64,000 bases of DNA from Bradyrhizobium cosmicum. Lineage in GTDB: Bacteria; Pseudomonadota; Alphaproteobacteria; Rhizobiales; Xanthobacteraceae. The notes under the pieces were generated by a model, which saw only the letters and a list, made by a program, of their open reading frames with translations, ran no database searches and was not told the origin of the DNA. A program made the position numbers and the translations under genes. The stretch is taken from the NCBI RefSeq assembly GCF_007290395.2, contig NZ_CP041656.2:868001-932000 (forward strand). Direction: 5' to 3'. The number at the start of each line of letters is the position of its first letter. Position 1 is the first letter of the stretch. Of this stretch, positions 46,138-55,281 are shown piece after piece.

Positions 46138-46550
46138 TGGCGCGTCATGTCATTGCGCCGGTGGATGAGCTTCCGCCCGGCACGCGAAAATTCCTGGAGA
46201 TCGACGGGCGTCCGATCGCGGTCTTCAACATCAAGGGCGAATATTTCGGATTGATGAACCGCTGCCCGCATCAGGGCGCGGCGCTGTGCGAGGGCCCGTT
46301 GATCGGGCTCGCGCAGTCGAGCGAGCCCGGCGAGATCGAATACACGAAGCTCGGCGAGATCATCCGCTGCCCTTGGCACGGCTGGGAGTTCGACATCCGC
46401 ACCGGCCAGTCCTACTGCGATCCCCGCCGCTTCCGCGTCAAGGCGTATCCGGCGCATGTCGAGCCCGGCGCGAGCGTGGTGAAGGGGCCGTATGTCGCGG
46501 AAACGATCCCCGTGAAGGTCGAGAGCGACTACGTGGTGGTGGAGTTGTAG
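46137..46550 (+). CDS. Rieske [2Fe-2S] ferredoxin-like protein
   Basis: A 137-residue protein with one Rieske domain: Cys43 and His45 in NRCPHQGAALCEG and Cys78 and His81 in IRCPWHGWEFD. These ligand the cluster. An insertion of about 15 residues between the pairs (LIGLAQSSEPGEIEYTK) is longer than in many small Rieske ferredoxins. No oxygenase is beside it, so it may donate electrons to an oxygenase elsewhere or to one of the upstream enzymes' pathway partners. The ATG shares its first base with the upstream TGA. Confidence 0.88.
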   Translation: MARHVIAPVDELPPGTRKFLEIDGRPIAVFNIKGEYFGLMNRCPHQGAALCEGPLIGLAQSSEPGEIEYTKLGEIIRCPWHGWEFDIRTGQSYCDPRRFRVKAYPAHVEPGASVVKGPYVAETIPVKVESDYVVVEL

Positions 46551-46559
46551 GCGGTGCCC

Positions 46560-46723
46560 TTCACCCTCCCCTGGAGGGGGAGGGTCGATCGCGCGCAGCG
46601 CGAGCGGGGTGGGGTGATCTCTCCCCACGGGCAGCGTTCGACGCGGAGGGACCTTCACCCCACCCCGTCTCACATTTTCGCTGCGCTCAATGTGAGCCGA
46701 CCCCCCCTCCAGGGGAGGGTGAA
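46560..46723. repeat. Long palindromic element, family A copy 2
   Basis: The same ends (TTCACCCTCCCCTGGAGGGGG type) and the same centre (GCGGGGTGGGGTGATCTCTC) as the copies at 15736-15898 and 59063-59223. It lies between the convergent Rieske and MHS transporter genes. Confidence 0.9.
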
Positions 46724-46747
46724 AGTCGGCGGCGATCGAAGTGACCA

Positions 46748-48073
46748 TCAATGCCCCGCGACCGGCTCCGCCGCCGTATCATACGTGGTCACCGCCCTGC
46801 CGCCGCCGCGATATACGACCAGCGCGGCGATGATGCCGAGTGCCGCCGCGAACATCAGCCAGAGACCGGGCGCGGCCTTGTTGCCGGTGTAGTCGATCAG
46901 CAGGGTCGAGGCGAACGGCGTGAAGGTGCCGAACAGCGCGGCGGCGAGCGCGAAGGCCAGCGAGAAGCAGGTCGTGCGCACATGCGCCGGTACGATCTCG
47001 ACGAGAGCGCCGAGCATGGTGCCGCTGTAGACGCCGAAATAGAACGAGAACATCATCTCGACCGCGAGCAGCTTGCCGAAGGTCGGCGCGGCCACCAGCC
47101 AGCTGAGCGCGGGGTAGGCGGTGAGCAGCGCCAGGGTGGCGATGCCGACCAGCACCGGCTTGCGGCCGATACGGTCGGACAGCGCGCCACCGACCGGGTT
47201 CCAGAAGAAGTTGGTGACGGCGACGAGCAACGTCACCAGCAGTGCATCCTGCGACGACAACTTCAGCACGGTCTTGCCGAAGGTCGGCGTGTACACGGTG
47301 ACGAAGTAGAACGTCGTCGTGGTCAGGATCGCAATCATCATGCCGAGCAGCACGATGCGCCAGTTGGCGAGCGCGGAGGCGAACACTTCGTTCGCGCTCG
47401 GGTGCTTCTTCATGGCGAGGAAGGCCGGCGTTTCCTCCAGCGTGCGCCGCAGGAAGAAGATCAGGGGAATGATCATGCAGCCAACGAAGAACGGAATGCG
47501 CCAGCCCCATGCGGCCACGGTATCGGCCGGCATCACCTCGGAGAGGAGGAAGCCGAGGATCGAGGCGACGAAGATCGCGACCTGCTGGCTCGACGACTGG
47601 AACGAGGTGTAGAAGCCGCGATTGCCGGGCGTCGAGATTTCGGCGAGATACACCGACACGCCGCCGAGCTCGACGCCGGCGGAGAAGCCTTGCAGCAAGC
47701 GGCCGATCAGCACGATGATCGGCGCCGCAATGCCGATGGTGGCATAGCTCGGGCAGAACGCGATGACGACGGTGCCGATGGCCATGATGCCGAGCGTGAC
47801 GATCAGGCCCTGGCGGCGTCCGATGCGATCGATATAGGCGCCGAGCACGATCGCGCCGACCGGCCGCATCAGGGCGCCGAGCCAGAACACGCCGAATGTG
47901 TTGAGCAGCGACGCCGTCTCGTTGGTGGAGGGGAAGAACGCCTTGCCGATGGCCGCGGCGTAGAAGCCGAACAGGAAGAAGTCGAACTGCTCGAGGAAAT
48001 TGCCCGAGGTGGCGCGCAGGATCGCGCCGATGCGCGACTTGATTTCGGGCGGATTGGTTGCTGGTCCAGCCAT
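46748..48073 (-). CDS. MHS family MFS transporter (organic acid/H+ symporter)
   Basis: A 441-residue protein with about 12 membrane segments. It has the MHS-type N-terminus ([25 protein letters not shown]) and the two loop motifs [11 protein letters not shown] and [11 protein letters not shown]. Close families move citrate, alpha-ketoglutarate, shikimate or proline with protons. The ATG at 48073 has AGGGAG eight bases upstream. It lies 139 bases downstream of a LysR regulator on the same strand, so that regulator may control it. Substrate unknown. Confidence 0.88.
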   Translation of the reverse strand: MAGPATNPPEIKSRIGAILRATSGNFLEQFDFFLFGFYAAAIGKAFFPSTNETASLLNTFGVFWLGALMRPVGAIVLGAYIDRIGRRQGLIVTLGIMAIGTVVIAFCPSYATIGIAAPIIVLIGRLLQGFSAGVELGGVSVYLAEISTPGNRGFYTSFQSSSQQVAIFVASILGFLLSEVMPADTVAAWGWRIPFFVGCMIIPLIFFLRRTLEETPAFLAMKKHPSANEVFASALANWRIVLLGMMIAILTTTTFYFVTVYTPTFGKTVLKLSSQDALLVTLLVAVTNFFWNPVGGALSDRIGRKPVLVGIATLALLTAYPALSWLVAAPTFGKLLAVEMMFSFYFGVYSGTMLGALVEIVPAHVRTTCFSLAFALAAALFGTFTPFASTLLIDYTGNKAAPGLWLMFAAALGIIAALVVYRGGGRAVTTYDTAAEPVAGH

Positions 48074-48212
48074 GGCATGACTCCCTGAAGACGTGGCCGG
48101 ACCGGAACTCGTTTCACGGCAAGGCGACAGATCGATGCTGCGACAATCTGTCACCTGTCTCGCGCCGAGCGGGGGTAAGTCAACCCATTTTGCTGGCGAA
48201 GCTGATGATTTT

Positions 48213-49112
48213 TCAGGCTTTATTCTGCGTTGCAGCAATCATCCAGGTGCGGAACGCGGCCAGCTTCGGCGCTTCGCGGCGGCCCTCCGGCGCAACCAGG
48301 TAGAAGCCGGCATCGGCCGGCAGCGCGATCTTGAAGGGCACCACGAGCCGGCCCTTGGCGATGTCGTCCTGGACGTAGGAGGTCCGGCCCATCGCCACGC
48401 CGATGCCGTCGATCGCGGCCTGGATGGTCATGAAGATCATGTCGAAGGTGATGCCGGGCTGCCTTGCGATATCGACCGGCAGTCCCGCTGCGGTCAGCCA
48501 CAGTCGCCAGTCGTCGCTGTTGGCGTTGGAGGTGTGCAGCAGCGGATGGCCGCGGAGATCCTCGGGCTTGCGCAGCGGCTTGTCGCCGCGCAGCAGCGAC
48601 GGGCTGCACACCGGAAACAGCTCGTCGGCCATCAGCCAGTCGGCACGCAGGCCCGGCCACTGGCCGCGGCCATAGCGGATCGCGGCATCGACATTGTCGC
48701 GCTGGAAATCGACCAGGCTGGTCGACGTGGTGATGCGGACGTCGATGCCGGGATGTTGCTCCTGGAAATCGGTCAGCCGCGGCAGCAGCCATTTTGCCGC
48801 GAGCGAGGCCAGCGTCGAGACCGTCAGCACCTTGTCGTCGTCCTTGCGCAGCAGCCGGTCGGTGGCGAGGCGGAGGTCGTTGAAGGCGGCGCGGACGCCC
48901 GGCAGATAGTCGCGCGCCTCCGGCGTCAACGTCAGCGCGCGGTTCTGCCGGATGAAAAGACGGATGCCCAGCTCTTCCTCGAGCCTGCGGATCTGATGGC
49001 TGATCGCGGTCTGCGTCACGTTCAGCTCGCTTGCGGCCAGCGTGAAGCTGAGATGGCGCGCGGCAGCCTCGAACGCCCGCAATCCGTTCAGCGAGGGCAA
49101 TCTGGCAGTCAT
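48213..49112 (-). CDS. LysR family regulator, GcvA-like
   Basis: A 299-residue regulator with an N-terminal winged helix-turn-helix ([39 protein letters not shown]) and a C-terminal type 2 periplasmic-binding-like effector domain. The N-terminus [16 protein letters not shown] is typical of the GcvA branch. It probably controls the MHS transporter downstream or the divergent DUF1127 gene. The effector is unknown. Confidence 0.9.
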   Translation of the reverse strand: MTARLPSLNGLRAFEAAARHLSFTLAASELNVTQTAISHQIRRLEEELGIRLFIRQNRALTLTPEARDYLPGVRAAFNDLRLATDRLLRKDDDKVLTVSTLASLAAKWLLPRLTDFQEQHPGIDVRITTSTSLVDFQRDNVDAAIRYGRGQWPGLRADWLMADELFPVCSPSLLRGDKPLRKPEDLRGHPLLHTSNANSDDWRLWLTAAGLPVDIARQPGITFDMIFMTIQAAIDGIGVAMGRTSYVQDDIAKGRLVVPFKIALPADAGFYLVAPEGRREAPKLAAFRTWMIAATQNKA

Positions 49113-49222
49113 CTGGCAGCAGCATGCATGACGTTATTTCATGCGAATAGGTACAAATTGTCGTTTGTCGCAGTGCACTCGAAGGCAGATATTAGCGTGG
49201 AAGTTAGCTCAAGGAGCTGAAT

Positions 49223-49426
49223 ATGTCTACTTTAACCCAGAATTCAATGACAAATCATCATGCGTCTGGACTGCTCACTCAAATCGGGGAGACCCTGCAT
49301 GTCTGGCACGAGCGCTATCGCACCCGGCGTGAACTGACCCACTGGACGGCCCGCGATCTCCATGACGTCGGCCTGTCCTGGAGCGACATTGCCTACGAGG
49401 CTGACAAACCCTTCTGGCGGGCCTGA
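49223..49426 (+). CDS. DUF1127 small protein
   Basis: A 67-residue protein with the DUF1127 pattern in its second half: a basic helix WHERYRTRRELTHW and then ARDLHDVGLSWSDIAYEADKPFWR. Such proteins are highly abundant small regulators or RNA-linked proteins in alphaproteobacteria and affect phosphate and carbon metabolism in some species. AAGGAG lies seven bases before the ATG, and a strong hairpin with a thymine-rich tail follows the stop. The gene is divergent from the LysR gene. Confidence 0.85.
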   Translation: MSTLTQNSMTNHHASGLLTQIGETLHVWHERYRTRRELTHWTARDLHDVGLSWSDIAYEADKPFWRA

Positions 49427-49437
49427 CTGGCCGCCAG

Positions 49438-49468
49438 GCCGGCGCCGCCCGACTGTGGGGGCGCCGGC
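49438..49468 (+). terminator. Rho-independent terminator of the DUF1127 gene
   Basis: Nine-base arms GCCGGCGCC and GGCGCCGGC with three further inner pairs and a GACTGT loop, followed by GGTTCCTTTTCCTC. It begins 12 bases after the stop. Confidence 0.75.
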
Positions 49469-49495
49469 GGTTCCTTTTCCTCTTGGGCACGTGTC

Positions 49496-50119
49496 ATGAG
49501 CACTCTCCGCCTCGAAGACCTGAAGCAATATTCGGACACGCTGCGCACCCGGCACGGCGAGGCGCTCAACGTCCGTTTCGTCGAGCCGCGCGACACCGAA
49601 GAGCTTCAGCATTATTTCCGCTCGCTCACGACGCGGTCCCGCTACAACCGCTTCTTCGGCGCGATTAGCGAACTGCCAAAGGGCCTGCTGAGTGAATTCC
49701 TCGATGTCGGCGGGCGCGAACGTTTTACTGTGGTCGCGACCAAGTTGGTCGACGGCTTTGAGACCATCGTCGCCGAAGCGCGCTATGCCTTCCATGCCGA
49801 GACCGCGACGCTGGAGTTCGGCCTGTCCGTCGACGACCGCTGGCAGGGCCACGGCATTGCCACCGCGCTCATGAAGAATCTGGAATGCCGCGCCGCCGCG
49901 CTCGGCGCCGAGCACCTGTTCGGCGACACGCTGCGCGCCAACGACATCATGATCTCGCTCGCGCGCAAATCCGGCTTCACCTTCGTCAATCATCCCGATG
50001 ACTGGAAGCTGGTGCGCTTCGACAAGGAAATCAGCGTCGCGCCGAAAGACATTCCCTGCGCGAGCTGGCGCCTCGCCGCGCTTTCCCGTCAGGCCGAAAG
50101 CCCCTCAGCCTCGGCTTGA
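49496..50119 (+). CDS. GNAT family N-acetyltransferase
   Basis: A 207-residue protein with a GNAT core: an N-terminal NVRFVEPRDTEEL strand-helix, the FGLSVDDRWQGHGIATALM acetyl-CoA loop (Q117-GHGIA) and a late LARKSGFTFV. It transfers an acetyl group to an unknown amine or protein. The N-terminal 20 residues and the C-terminal 25 lie outside the fold. No strong ribosome site precedes the ATG. It lies 69 bases after the DUF1127 stop, beyond a terminator. Confidence 0.85.
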   Translation: MSTLRLEDLKQYSDTLRTRHGEALNVRFVEPRDTEELQHYFRSLTTRSRYNRFFGAISELPKGLLSEFLDVGGRERFTVVATKLVDGFETIVAEARYAFHAETATLEFGLSVDDRWQGHGIATALMKNLECRAAALGAEHLFGDTLRANDIMISLARKSGFTFVNHPDDWKLVRFDKEISVAPKDIPCASWRLAALSRQAESPSASA

Positions 50120-50175
50120 CGCTACTGCGAGCCCGGCCTGGTCATCCAGCGCCGGGCATTTTTTGCGCTCAAACC

Positions 50176-50335
50176 CCGTCATCCTGAGGTGCGAGACGCG
50201 TGGAGCAACGCGCCGCGCGGGGAGCCTCGAAGGATGAACGGCCCCGCTGATTCCCCGGCATTCGCATCCCGGCAGCCACAGCCGGGCTGTCGCCCTTCGA
50301 GGGCCGCTGAAGAAGCGGCCACCTCAGGGTGACGG
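50176..50335. repeat. Long palindromic element, family F
   Basis: End arms CCGTCATCCTGAGGT and ACCTCAGGGTGACGG with a second inner pair around GGGAGCCTCGAAGG and CCCTTCGAGGG. It lies between the convergent GNAT and enoyl-CoA hydratase genes. Confidence 0.85.
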
Positions 50336-50353
50336 CAGCGATTGGCGAATGCA

Positions 50354-51184
50354 CTACTTCCCCGTGAACACCGCTTTCCGCTTCTCGATGAACGCCTGCA
50401 CCGCCTCCTTGTGATCGGCCGTCGTCGTCAAACGGATCAGCCGCTCGGCCTCGTGGTCACGCGCGGTTTCGAAATCGAACAGCAGGGCTTCGTCGAGATT
50501 GTCCTTCATGTAGCGCAGCGCAAGGCGCGGGCCTTCGGCGAGCGACTTTGCCAGGGCGAAAGCCTCGGCCTGCAATTTGTCGTCGGGCACGACGCGGTTG
50601 ACGAGGCCGATGGCTTCGGCCCGCGCGGCATCGACGCGATCGCCGGTGAACAGCAGCTCGCGTGCACGCGCGGTGCCGACGAGGCGCGTCAACAGCCAGG
50701 CGATGCCGTAGTCGCCGGAGAGCGCGATGCGCGCGTAGCCGGTGGCGACGAAGGCCGATTGCGCGGCGATGCGGATGTCGCAGGCCATCGCGATGGCAAG
50801 CCCGGCGCCGACCGCTGGGCCTGGCAGGGCGGCGATGGTCGGCTTGCGCACTGCGACCAGCGCGCCGGTCAGCAACCGCTGCCGCTCCTGGAGATCTGCG
50901 ACCTTGTCGTCAAAGGACATCTCGAGCTTAGCCTTGTCGCGATGTGCGCCCATGCCTTTGACGTTGCCGCCGGCGCAGAACGCTTCGCCCGCGCCGGTGA
51001 GCAAGAGCGCGCCGACATCCGGGCTTTCCCCGCAGGTCCGGATCATCGTGCGCAACGCCGGCGTCAGCGTGTCCGACAGCGAGTTGCGCGCCTCCGGCCG
51101 GTTCAACGTGATCACCGCGACACGGTCGCGGATGACGCAGAGCAGTTCGCTGGTGCCGGTGTCGATGGTGGTGTCCGTGGTCAT
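50354..51184 (-). CDS. Enoyl-CoA hydratase/isomerase family protein
   Basis: A 276-residue crotonase-fold enzyme. Oxyanion-hole segments are AFCAGGNVKGM (about 69-78) and LPGPAVGAGLAIAMACD (121-137). At the position of the second catalytic acid the sequence has SGDYGIAWLL (Asp159), as in isomerase-like or specialised members, in place of the glutamate of classic hydratases. It acts on a CoA thioester in the cytoplasm. It is part of a group of fatty-acid-like genes with the SDR and the acyl-CoA dehydrogenase next door. Confidence 0.85.
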   Translation of the reverse strand: MTTDTTIDTGTSELLCVIRDRVAVITLNRPEARNSLSDTLTPALRTMIRTCGESPDVGALLLTGAGEAFCAGGNVKGMGAHRDKAKLEMSFDDKVADLQERQRLLTGALVAVRKPTIAALPGPAVGAGLAIAMACDIRIAAQSAFVATGYARIALSGDYGIAWLLTRLVGTARARELLFTGDRVDAARAEAIGLVNRVVPDDKLQAEAFALAKSLAEGPRLALRYMKDNLDEALLFDFETARDHEAERLIRLTTTADHKEAVQAFIEKRKAVFTGK

Positions 51185-51200
51185 TGTCGCTCCCTTTCTT

Positions 51201-51280
51201 CGTCATTGCGAGCGCAGCGAAGCAATCCAGTCTGGTTCCGCGGAAATAGTCTGGATTGCTTCGCTGCGCTCGCAATGACG
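51201..51280. repeat. Long palindromic element, family D copy 1
   Basis: Near-perfect arms CGTCATTGCGAGCGCAGCGA and its complement, with inner arms AAGCAATCCAG and CTGGATTGCTT. It lies between the hydratase start and the SDR stop on the minus strand. A second copy is at 55190-55276. Confidence 0.9.
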
Positions 51281-51314
51281 GCTGTTGTGACGTTATTTCC
51301 TCGAACTACGGTCC

Positions 51315-52016
51315 TCAGAACTTCTCCACCCAGGGCCGCAACTCGAGCTCCCAGCTCCAGGCACTGCGCGGCTGCTGTAGCACGTTCCAATAGCTCTCAG
51401 CGATCGCATCGGGATCGAGCATCGAATCCGGCTTGTCCGGTGCTTCCGCGCGCGTCGCGCTCTTGATGCCGCCGTCGATGACGAAATGCGCGACATGGAT
51501 GCCTTGCGGCGACAATTCGCGCGCCAGGCTCTGCGCGAGGCCTCGCAGCGCGAACTTGCCCATCGCGAAGGATGCGGATTGCGCGTAGCCCTTGACGCTG
51601 GCCGAAGCGCCGGTGAACAGGATCGCGCCATGCTTGTTCGGCAGCATGCGTTTTGCGGCCTGCTGCGCCACCACGAAGCCGCCATAGGCGCTGATCGCGA
51701 TCGCTTGCGCTACATCAGCCGGAACGAGATCGACGAACGGCCCGCGGGCGCGGCCGCTGGCGTTGTAGACGACGAGATCGGGCGTGCCGATCTCGCGCTC
51801 GACCAGGCCGAACAGGCGCTCGACCTCCTCCGGTTCGGTGGCGTTGCAGGCATAGGCCTTGGCGCCGGTTTCGCTGCACAGCGCGCCGAGCTTTTCGATC
51901 TTGCGCGCGGCCAGCGCGACGCGGATGCCCTGGGCGGACAGAAGCCGCGCCAGCGAGGCGCTCAGGCCTTCGCCGGCGCCGACGATGAGTGCGATCTTGT
52001 ATTTCGGATGGTCCAT
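51315..52016 (-). CDS. Atypical short-chain dehydrogenase/reductase
   Basis: A 233-residue Rossmann protein. The nucleotide motif is VGAGEGLSASLA (about 12-23), a variant of the classical TGxxxGxG. YNASGRA stands at the NAG position. In the active-site stretch GASASVKGYAQSASFAMGK the catalytic Y-x3-K reads F150-A-M-G-K154, so the usual tyrosine is phenylalanine while serine and lysine remain. It may use another residue, such as Tyr144, or may not be a normal oxidoreductase. It is divergent from the acyl-CoA dehydrogenase gene. Confidence 0.8.
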   Translation of the reverse strand: MDHPKYKIALIVGAGEGLSASLARLLSAQGIRVALAARKIEKLGALCSETGAKAYACNATEPEEVERLFGLVEREIGTPDLVVYNASGRARGPFVDLVPADVAQAIAISAYGGFVVAQQAAKRMLPNKHGAILFTGASASVKGYAQSASFAMGKFALRGLAQSLARELSPQGIHVAHFVIDGGIKSATRAEAPDKPDSMLDPDAIAESYWNVLQQPRSAWSWELELRPWVEKF

Positions 52017-52258
52017 GACGTGGTCCCTCGAGGATCAGGAGCCGCTGATCTATGCATGGCGCGTGCGAACAGCCAGCAGGGGTATCGGGAGGATGATCAC
52101 ATTCCGCAGAGCGAATTGCCCCCTCGCGGCGATCATGCCTCTCTGACAATTTGCGGCTTTATCCAATCTGTCGGCTGGAGCATGATCGACATCATCCCAA
52201 GCGGCAAGCGCTAAACAGCGTCAAATGGCGGCGGGACGCGGAAACCAAGAGGACGATC

Positions 52259-54043
52259 ATGCACAAGCCGGTCACAGCGCAGCCAAACAATGTCGCGGCG
52301 GCACCATCCGGCCTGCTGGCGCCCGACACATCGGGCATGAATTTCTACCGCGCCGATCAGGCGCTGACGGATCTGCTGCGGATCCATCTGCCGGAGACAT
52401 TATTCCGTCACATCGAGCCGCATCTCGATCGCCTCGGCGAGCTCGCCGGTGGCCATCTTGACGAATGCGCGCGGCTCGCCGACCGGCACACGCCTGTGCT
52501 GCACCAGCGCGACAAGTTCGGCCGCGACGTGCAGTGGATCGAATATCACCCGGCCTATCGCGAGCTGGAGAACGCCGCGTTCGGCGAGTTCGGCATCCAC
52601 GCGCTCTCGATCCGCAAGGGCATCATGGGCTGGCCGGACAAATACCCCGTGGTGGCCAAACACGCCTTCACCTTCCTGTTCAACCAGACCGAATTCGGCA
52701 TGGGCTGCCCGATCAACGTCACCGACGGCTGCGCAAAACTGCTGGCGAATTTCGGCAGCGAGGCGCTGAAGGCAAAATATCTGGACGGACTGACCTCGAC
52801 CGACATGAGCAAGCTGACGCAGGGCGGCCAGTTCATGACCGAGAAGGAAGGCGGCTCCGACGTCGGCACGCTGACTACGACGGCCGTACAGGAAGGCGAC
52901 CATTGGCGCTTGTACGGTGAAAAATGGTTCTGCTCGAATGCTGATGCGAAGGTCGTGATGCTGCTGGCGCGGCCCGAGGGCGCCGGCCCCGGCACACGCG
53001 GTGTCGGCCTGTTCCTGATGCCGCGCTTTCTCGACGACGGCTCGCAGAACCACTACCGTATCGTGCGCCTCAAGGACAAGCTCGGCACCCGCTCGATGGC
53101 GTCAGGCGAGATCAAGCTCGAAGGCGCGATCGCTTACGCCGTCGGCAAGCTCGACCGCGGCTTCGTGCAGATGGCGGAGATGGTGAACTCGTCGCGGCTC
53201 TCCAATGGCGTCAAGTCGACGGCGCTGATGCGCCGCGCCTATCACGACGCGATGACGGTGGCGAAGAACCGCGTGGTGTTCGGCAGCCGCATCATCGATC
53301 TGCCGCTTGGCCGAAGGCAGATGCTGAAGATCATGCTCCCGGTCGAGCAGGCGCTGTCGATGAGTTTTCTCACCGCCGATGCGCTCGACCGCGCCGAGGC
53401 GGGCAGTCAGGACGCAGCCGCGCTGCTGCGCATCCTGACCCCGACCCTGAAATTCCGGGCCACGCGCGATGCGCGAAAAGTCTGCGGTGATGCGCTCGAG
53501 ATGCGTGGCGGCATCGGCTATATCGAGGAATTCGCGACGCCCCGCCTGTTGCGCGATGCGCATCTCGGCTCGGTCTGGGAAGGCACCGGCAACATCGTCG
53601 CGATCGACGCGCTCCGGCGCGCGGTCGGCCGCCACGGCGCCGAATCCGCGCTGTCGGCCGATCTGCATGCCCGCCTCGATGACAGTGCCTCCGTGCCGCA
53701 GGCCTGGCGCGACAATCTGCGCGGCCTCGTCGATCGCGCCGTCGGTTTTGCCCGCGAGGTCGCCGCAAAACCCGAGAATGAAGCCGATGCGCGGCGCGCG
53801 ACCAGCGTGCTCTATCATGTCGCAAGCGCGGTTGCGCTCGCCTGGGAAGCGCATCGCATCCACGAGAGGCGCGGCGATGCGCGCCGGTTGCTGCTGTCGC
53901 GCCTGGTGATCGATCATCGCGTCTCTCCGAGCGATCCGTTCCGGCTCACGGAAAATGCCGCGCAGGCGAAGATCGCCGACCTGCTGCTCGGCGAGCGCGA
54001 TGCCAGCATGAGCGAGGTTGGCGAACTGGTTCTGGCAGCGTAG
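52259..54043 (+). CDS. Acyl-CoA dehydrogenase, AidB-like
   Basis: A 594-residue flavoprotein, longer than ordinary acyl-CoA dehydrogenases (about 380). It has an AidB-like N-terminal region (NFYRADQALTDLLRIHLPE) and FAD motifs FMTEKEGGSDVGTLTTTA, GEKWFCSN and MRGGIGYIEEF. The C-terminal extension after WEGTGNIVAID is about 120 residues of helices. AidB proteins are linked to alkylation defence, and many relatives have unknown substrates. AGAGGA precedes the ATG. It is followed by the zinc alcohol dehydrogenase gene after 44 bases. Confidence 0.85.
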   Translation: MHKPVTAQPNNVAAAPSGLLAPDTSGMNFYRADQALTDLLRIHLPETLFRHIEPHLDRLGELAGGHLDECARLADRHTPVLHQRDKFGRDVQWIEYHPAYRELENAAFGEFGIHALSIRKGIMGWPDKYPVVAKHAFTFLFNQTEFGMGCPINVTDGCAKLLANFGSEALKAKYLDGLTSTDMSKLTQGGQFMTEKEGGSDVGTLTTTAVQEGDHWRLYGEKWFCSNADAKVVMLLARPEGAGPGTRGVGLFLMPRFLDDGSQNHYRIVRLKDKLGTRSMASGEIKLEGAIAYAVGKLDRGFVQMAEMVNSSRLSNGVKSTALMRRAYHDAMTVAKNRVVFGSRIIDLPLGRRQMLKIMLPVEQALSMSFLTADALDRAEAGSQDAAALLRILTPTLKFRATRDARKVCGDALEMRGGIGYIEEFATPRLLRDAHLGSVWEGTGNIVAIDALRRAVGRHGAESALSADLHARLDDSASVPQAWRDNLRGLVDRAVGFAREVAAKPENEADARRATSVLYHVASAVALAWEAHRIHERRGDARRLLLSRLVIDHRVSPSDPFRLTENAAQAKIADLLLGERDASMSEVGELVLAA

Positions 54044-54087
54044 GCTGCGCTCGCGTTCAAACCAAAAAAAGCGACAGGGAGTGCTCG

Positions 54088-55176
54088 ATGAAGGCCGCCG
54101 TCCTCTATGAAGTCAACAAGCCGCTGGTCATCGAGGATGTCAGCCTGCCGAAGCCCGGCCCGCGCGAGGTCCTGATCCGCACGACGGTCGCCGGCCTCTG
54201 CCACTCCGATCTGCATTTCATGGAAGGGCTTTATCCGCATCCGCTGCCCGCGGTGCTCGGGCACGAATCCGCCGGCGTCGTCGAGCAGGTCGGCTCCGAC
54301 GTCACCTATGTGAAGCCGGGCGACCACGTCGTCACTTGCCTCTCCGTGTTCTGCGGCACCTGCGACAATTGCACCACCGGCCGCACCGTGCTCTGCACCG
54401 ACACCACGGTAAAACTTTTGCCGGGCGTCTCCAACCGGATGCAATGGTCGAGGCCCGAGAAGCTGCACCAGTTTCTCAACCTTTCGTCCTTCGCCGAGCA
54501 GATGCTGGTGCACGAGAACGCCATCGTCAAGATCCGCAAGGAAATGCCGCTCGATCTCGCCGCGCTGATCGGCTGCGGCGTCATCACCGGCTACGGTGCT
54601 GTCGTGAACACCGCGAAGGTGACGGCCGGGGAAACCGTGGCGGTGATCGGCTGCGGCGGCGTGGGCATGGCCGCGATCAACGGCGCTCAGATCGCGGGCG
54701 CCGGACGCATCATCGCCATCGACACCAACCCGGCAAAGCTCCAGCTCGCCACCAAGCTGGGCGCCACCGACATCATCAATCCTGCCGATGGCGACGTGGT
54801 CAAGCAGGTGCGCGACCTCACCAATGGCGGTGTGCATCATTCCTTCGAGGTGCTCGGCCGCAAGGAAACCGCCGAGCAAGCCTTCGGCATGCTCGCATCG
54901 GGCGGCACCGCCACCATCGTCGGCATGATCCCGTTCGGCCAGAAGATCGAGCTGTACGGCTTTGATTTCCTGCGCGAGCGCAGGATTCAGGGCTCGTCGA
55001 TGGGCTCGAACCATTTCCGTGTCGACATGCCGAGGCTGGTGGATTTCTACCTGCGCGGACGGCTGCACCTGGAAGACTGGATCTCGGCCAAGCTGAAGCT
55101 CAGCGAGATCAACGAGGGCTTTGCCAACATGAAGGCAGGCAAGACGCTGCGCAGCGTGATCGTGTTCGATAGCTGA
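54088..55176 (+). CDS. Zinc-dependent alcohol dehydrogenase (MDR)
   Basis: A 362-residue medium-chain dehydrogenase. Catalytic zinc ligands are Cys38 (GLCHSD) and His59-Glu60 (LGHESAG). The structural zinc site has Cys89, Cys92, Cys95 and Cys103 (FCGTCDNC to VLC). The coenzyme loop is IGCGGVGMAAING. It oxidises an alcohol or a glutathione-like adduct with NAD. GGGAG precedes the ATG by about eight bases. Likely one operon with the acyl-CoA dehydrogenase upstream. Confidence 0.9.
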   Translation: MKAAVLYEVNKPLVIEDVSLPKPGPREVLIRTTVAGLCHSDLHFMEGLYPHPLPAVLGHESAGVVEQVGSDVTYVKPGDHVVTCLSVFCGTCDNCTTGRTVLCTDTTVKLLPGVSNRMQWSRPEKLHQFLNLSSFAEQMLVHENAIVKIRKEMPLDLAALIGCGVITGYGAVVNTAKVTAGETVAVIGCGGVGMAAINGAQIAGAGRIIAIDTNPAKLQLATKLGATDIINPADGDVVKQVRDLTNGGVHHSFEVLGRKETAEQAFGMLASGGTATIVGMIPFGQKIELYGFDFLRERRIQGSSMGSNHFRVDMPRLVDFYLRGRLHLEDWISAKLKLSEINEGFANMKAGKTLRSVIVFDS

Positions 55177-55189
55177 ACGCTATTTACTC

Positions 55190-55276
55190 CGTTATTGCGA
55201 GGAGCCCTTGCGACGAAGCAATCCAGACTGTCTCTGCGGACACATTCCTGGATTGCTTCGCTTCGCTCGCAATGAC
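55190..55276. repeat. Long palindromic element, family D copy 2
   Basis: Matches the copy at 51201-51280 with an altered left end (CGTTATTGCGAGGAGCCC) and a good right end (GCTTCGCTCGCAATGACG). It lies between the convergent alcohol dehydrogenase and amidase genes. Confidence 0.85.
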
Positions 55277-55281
55277 GAACG

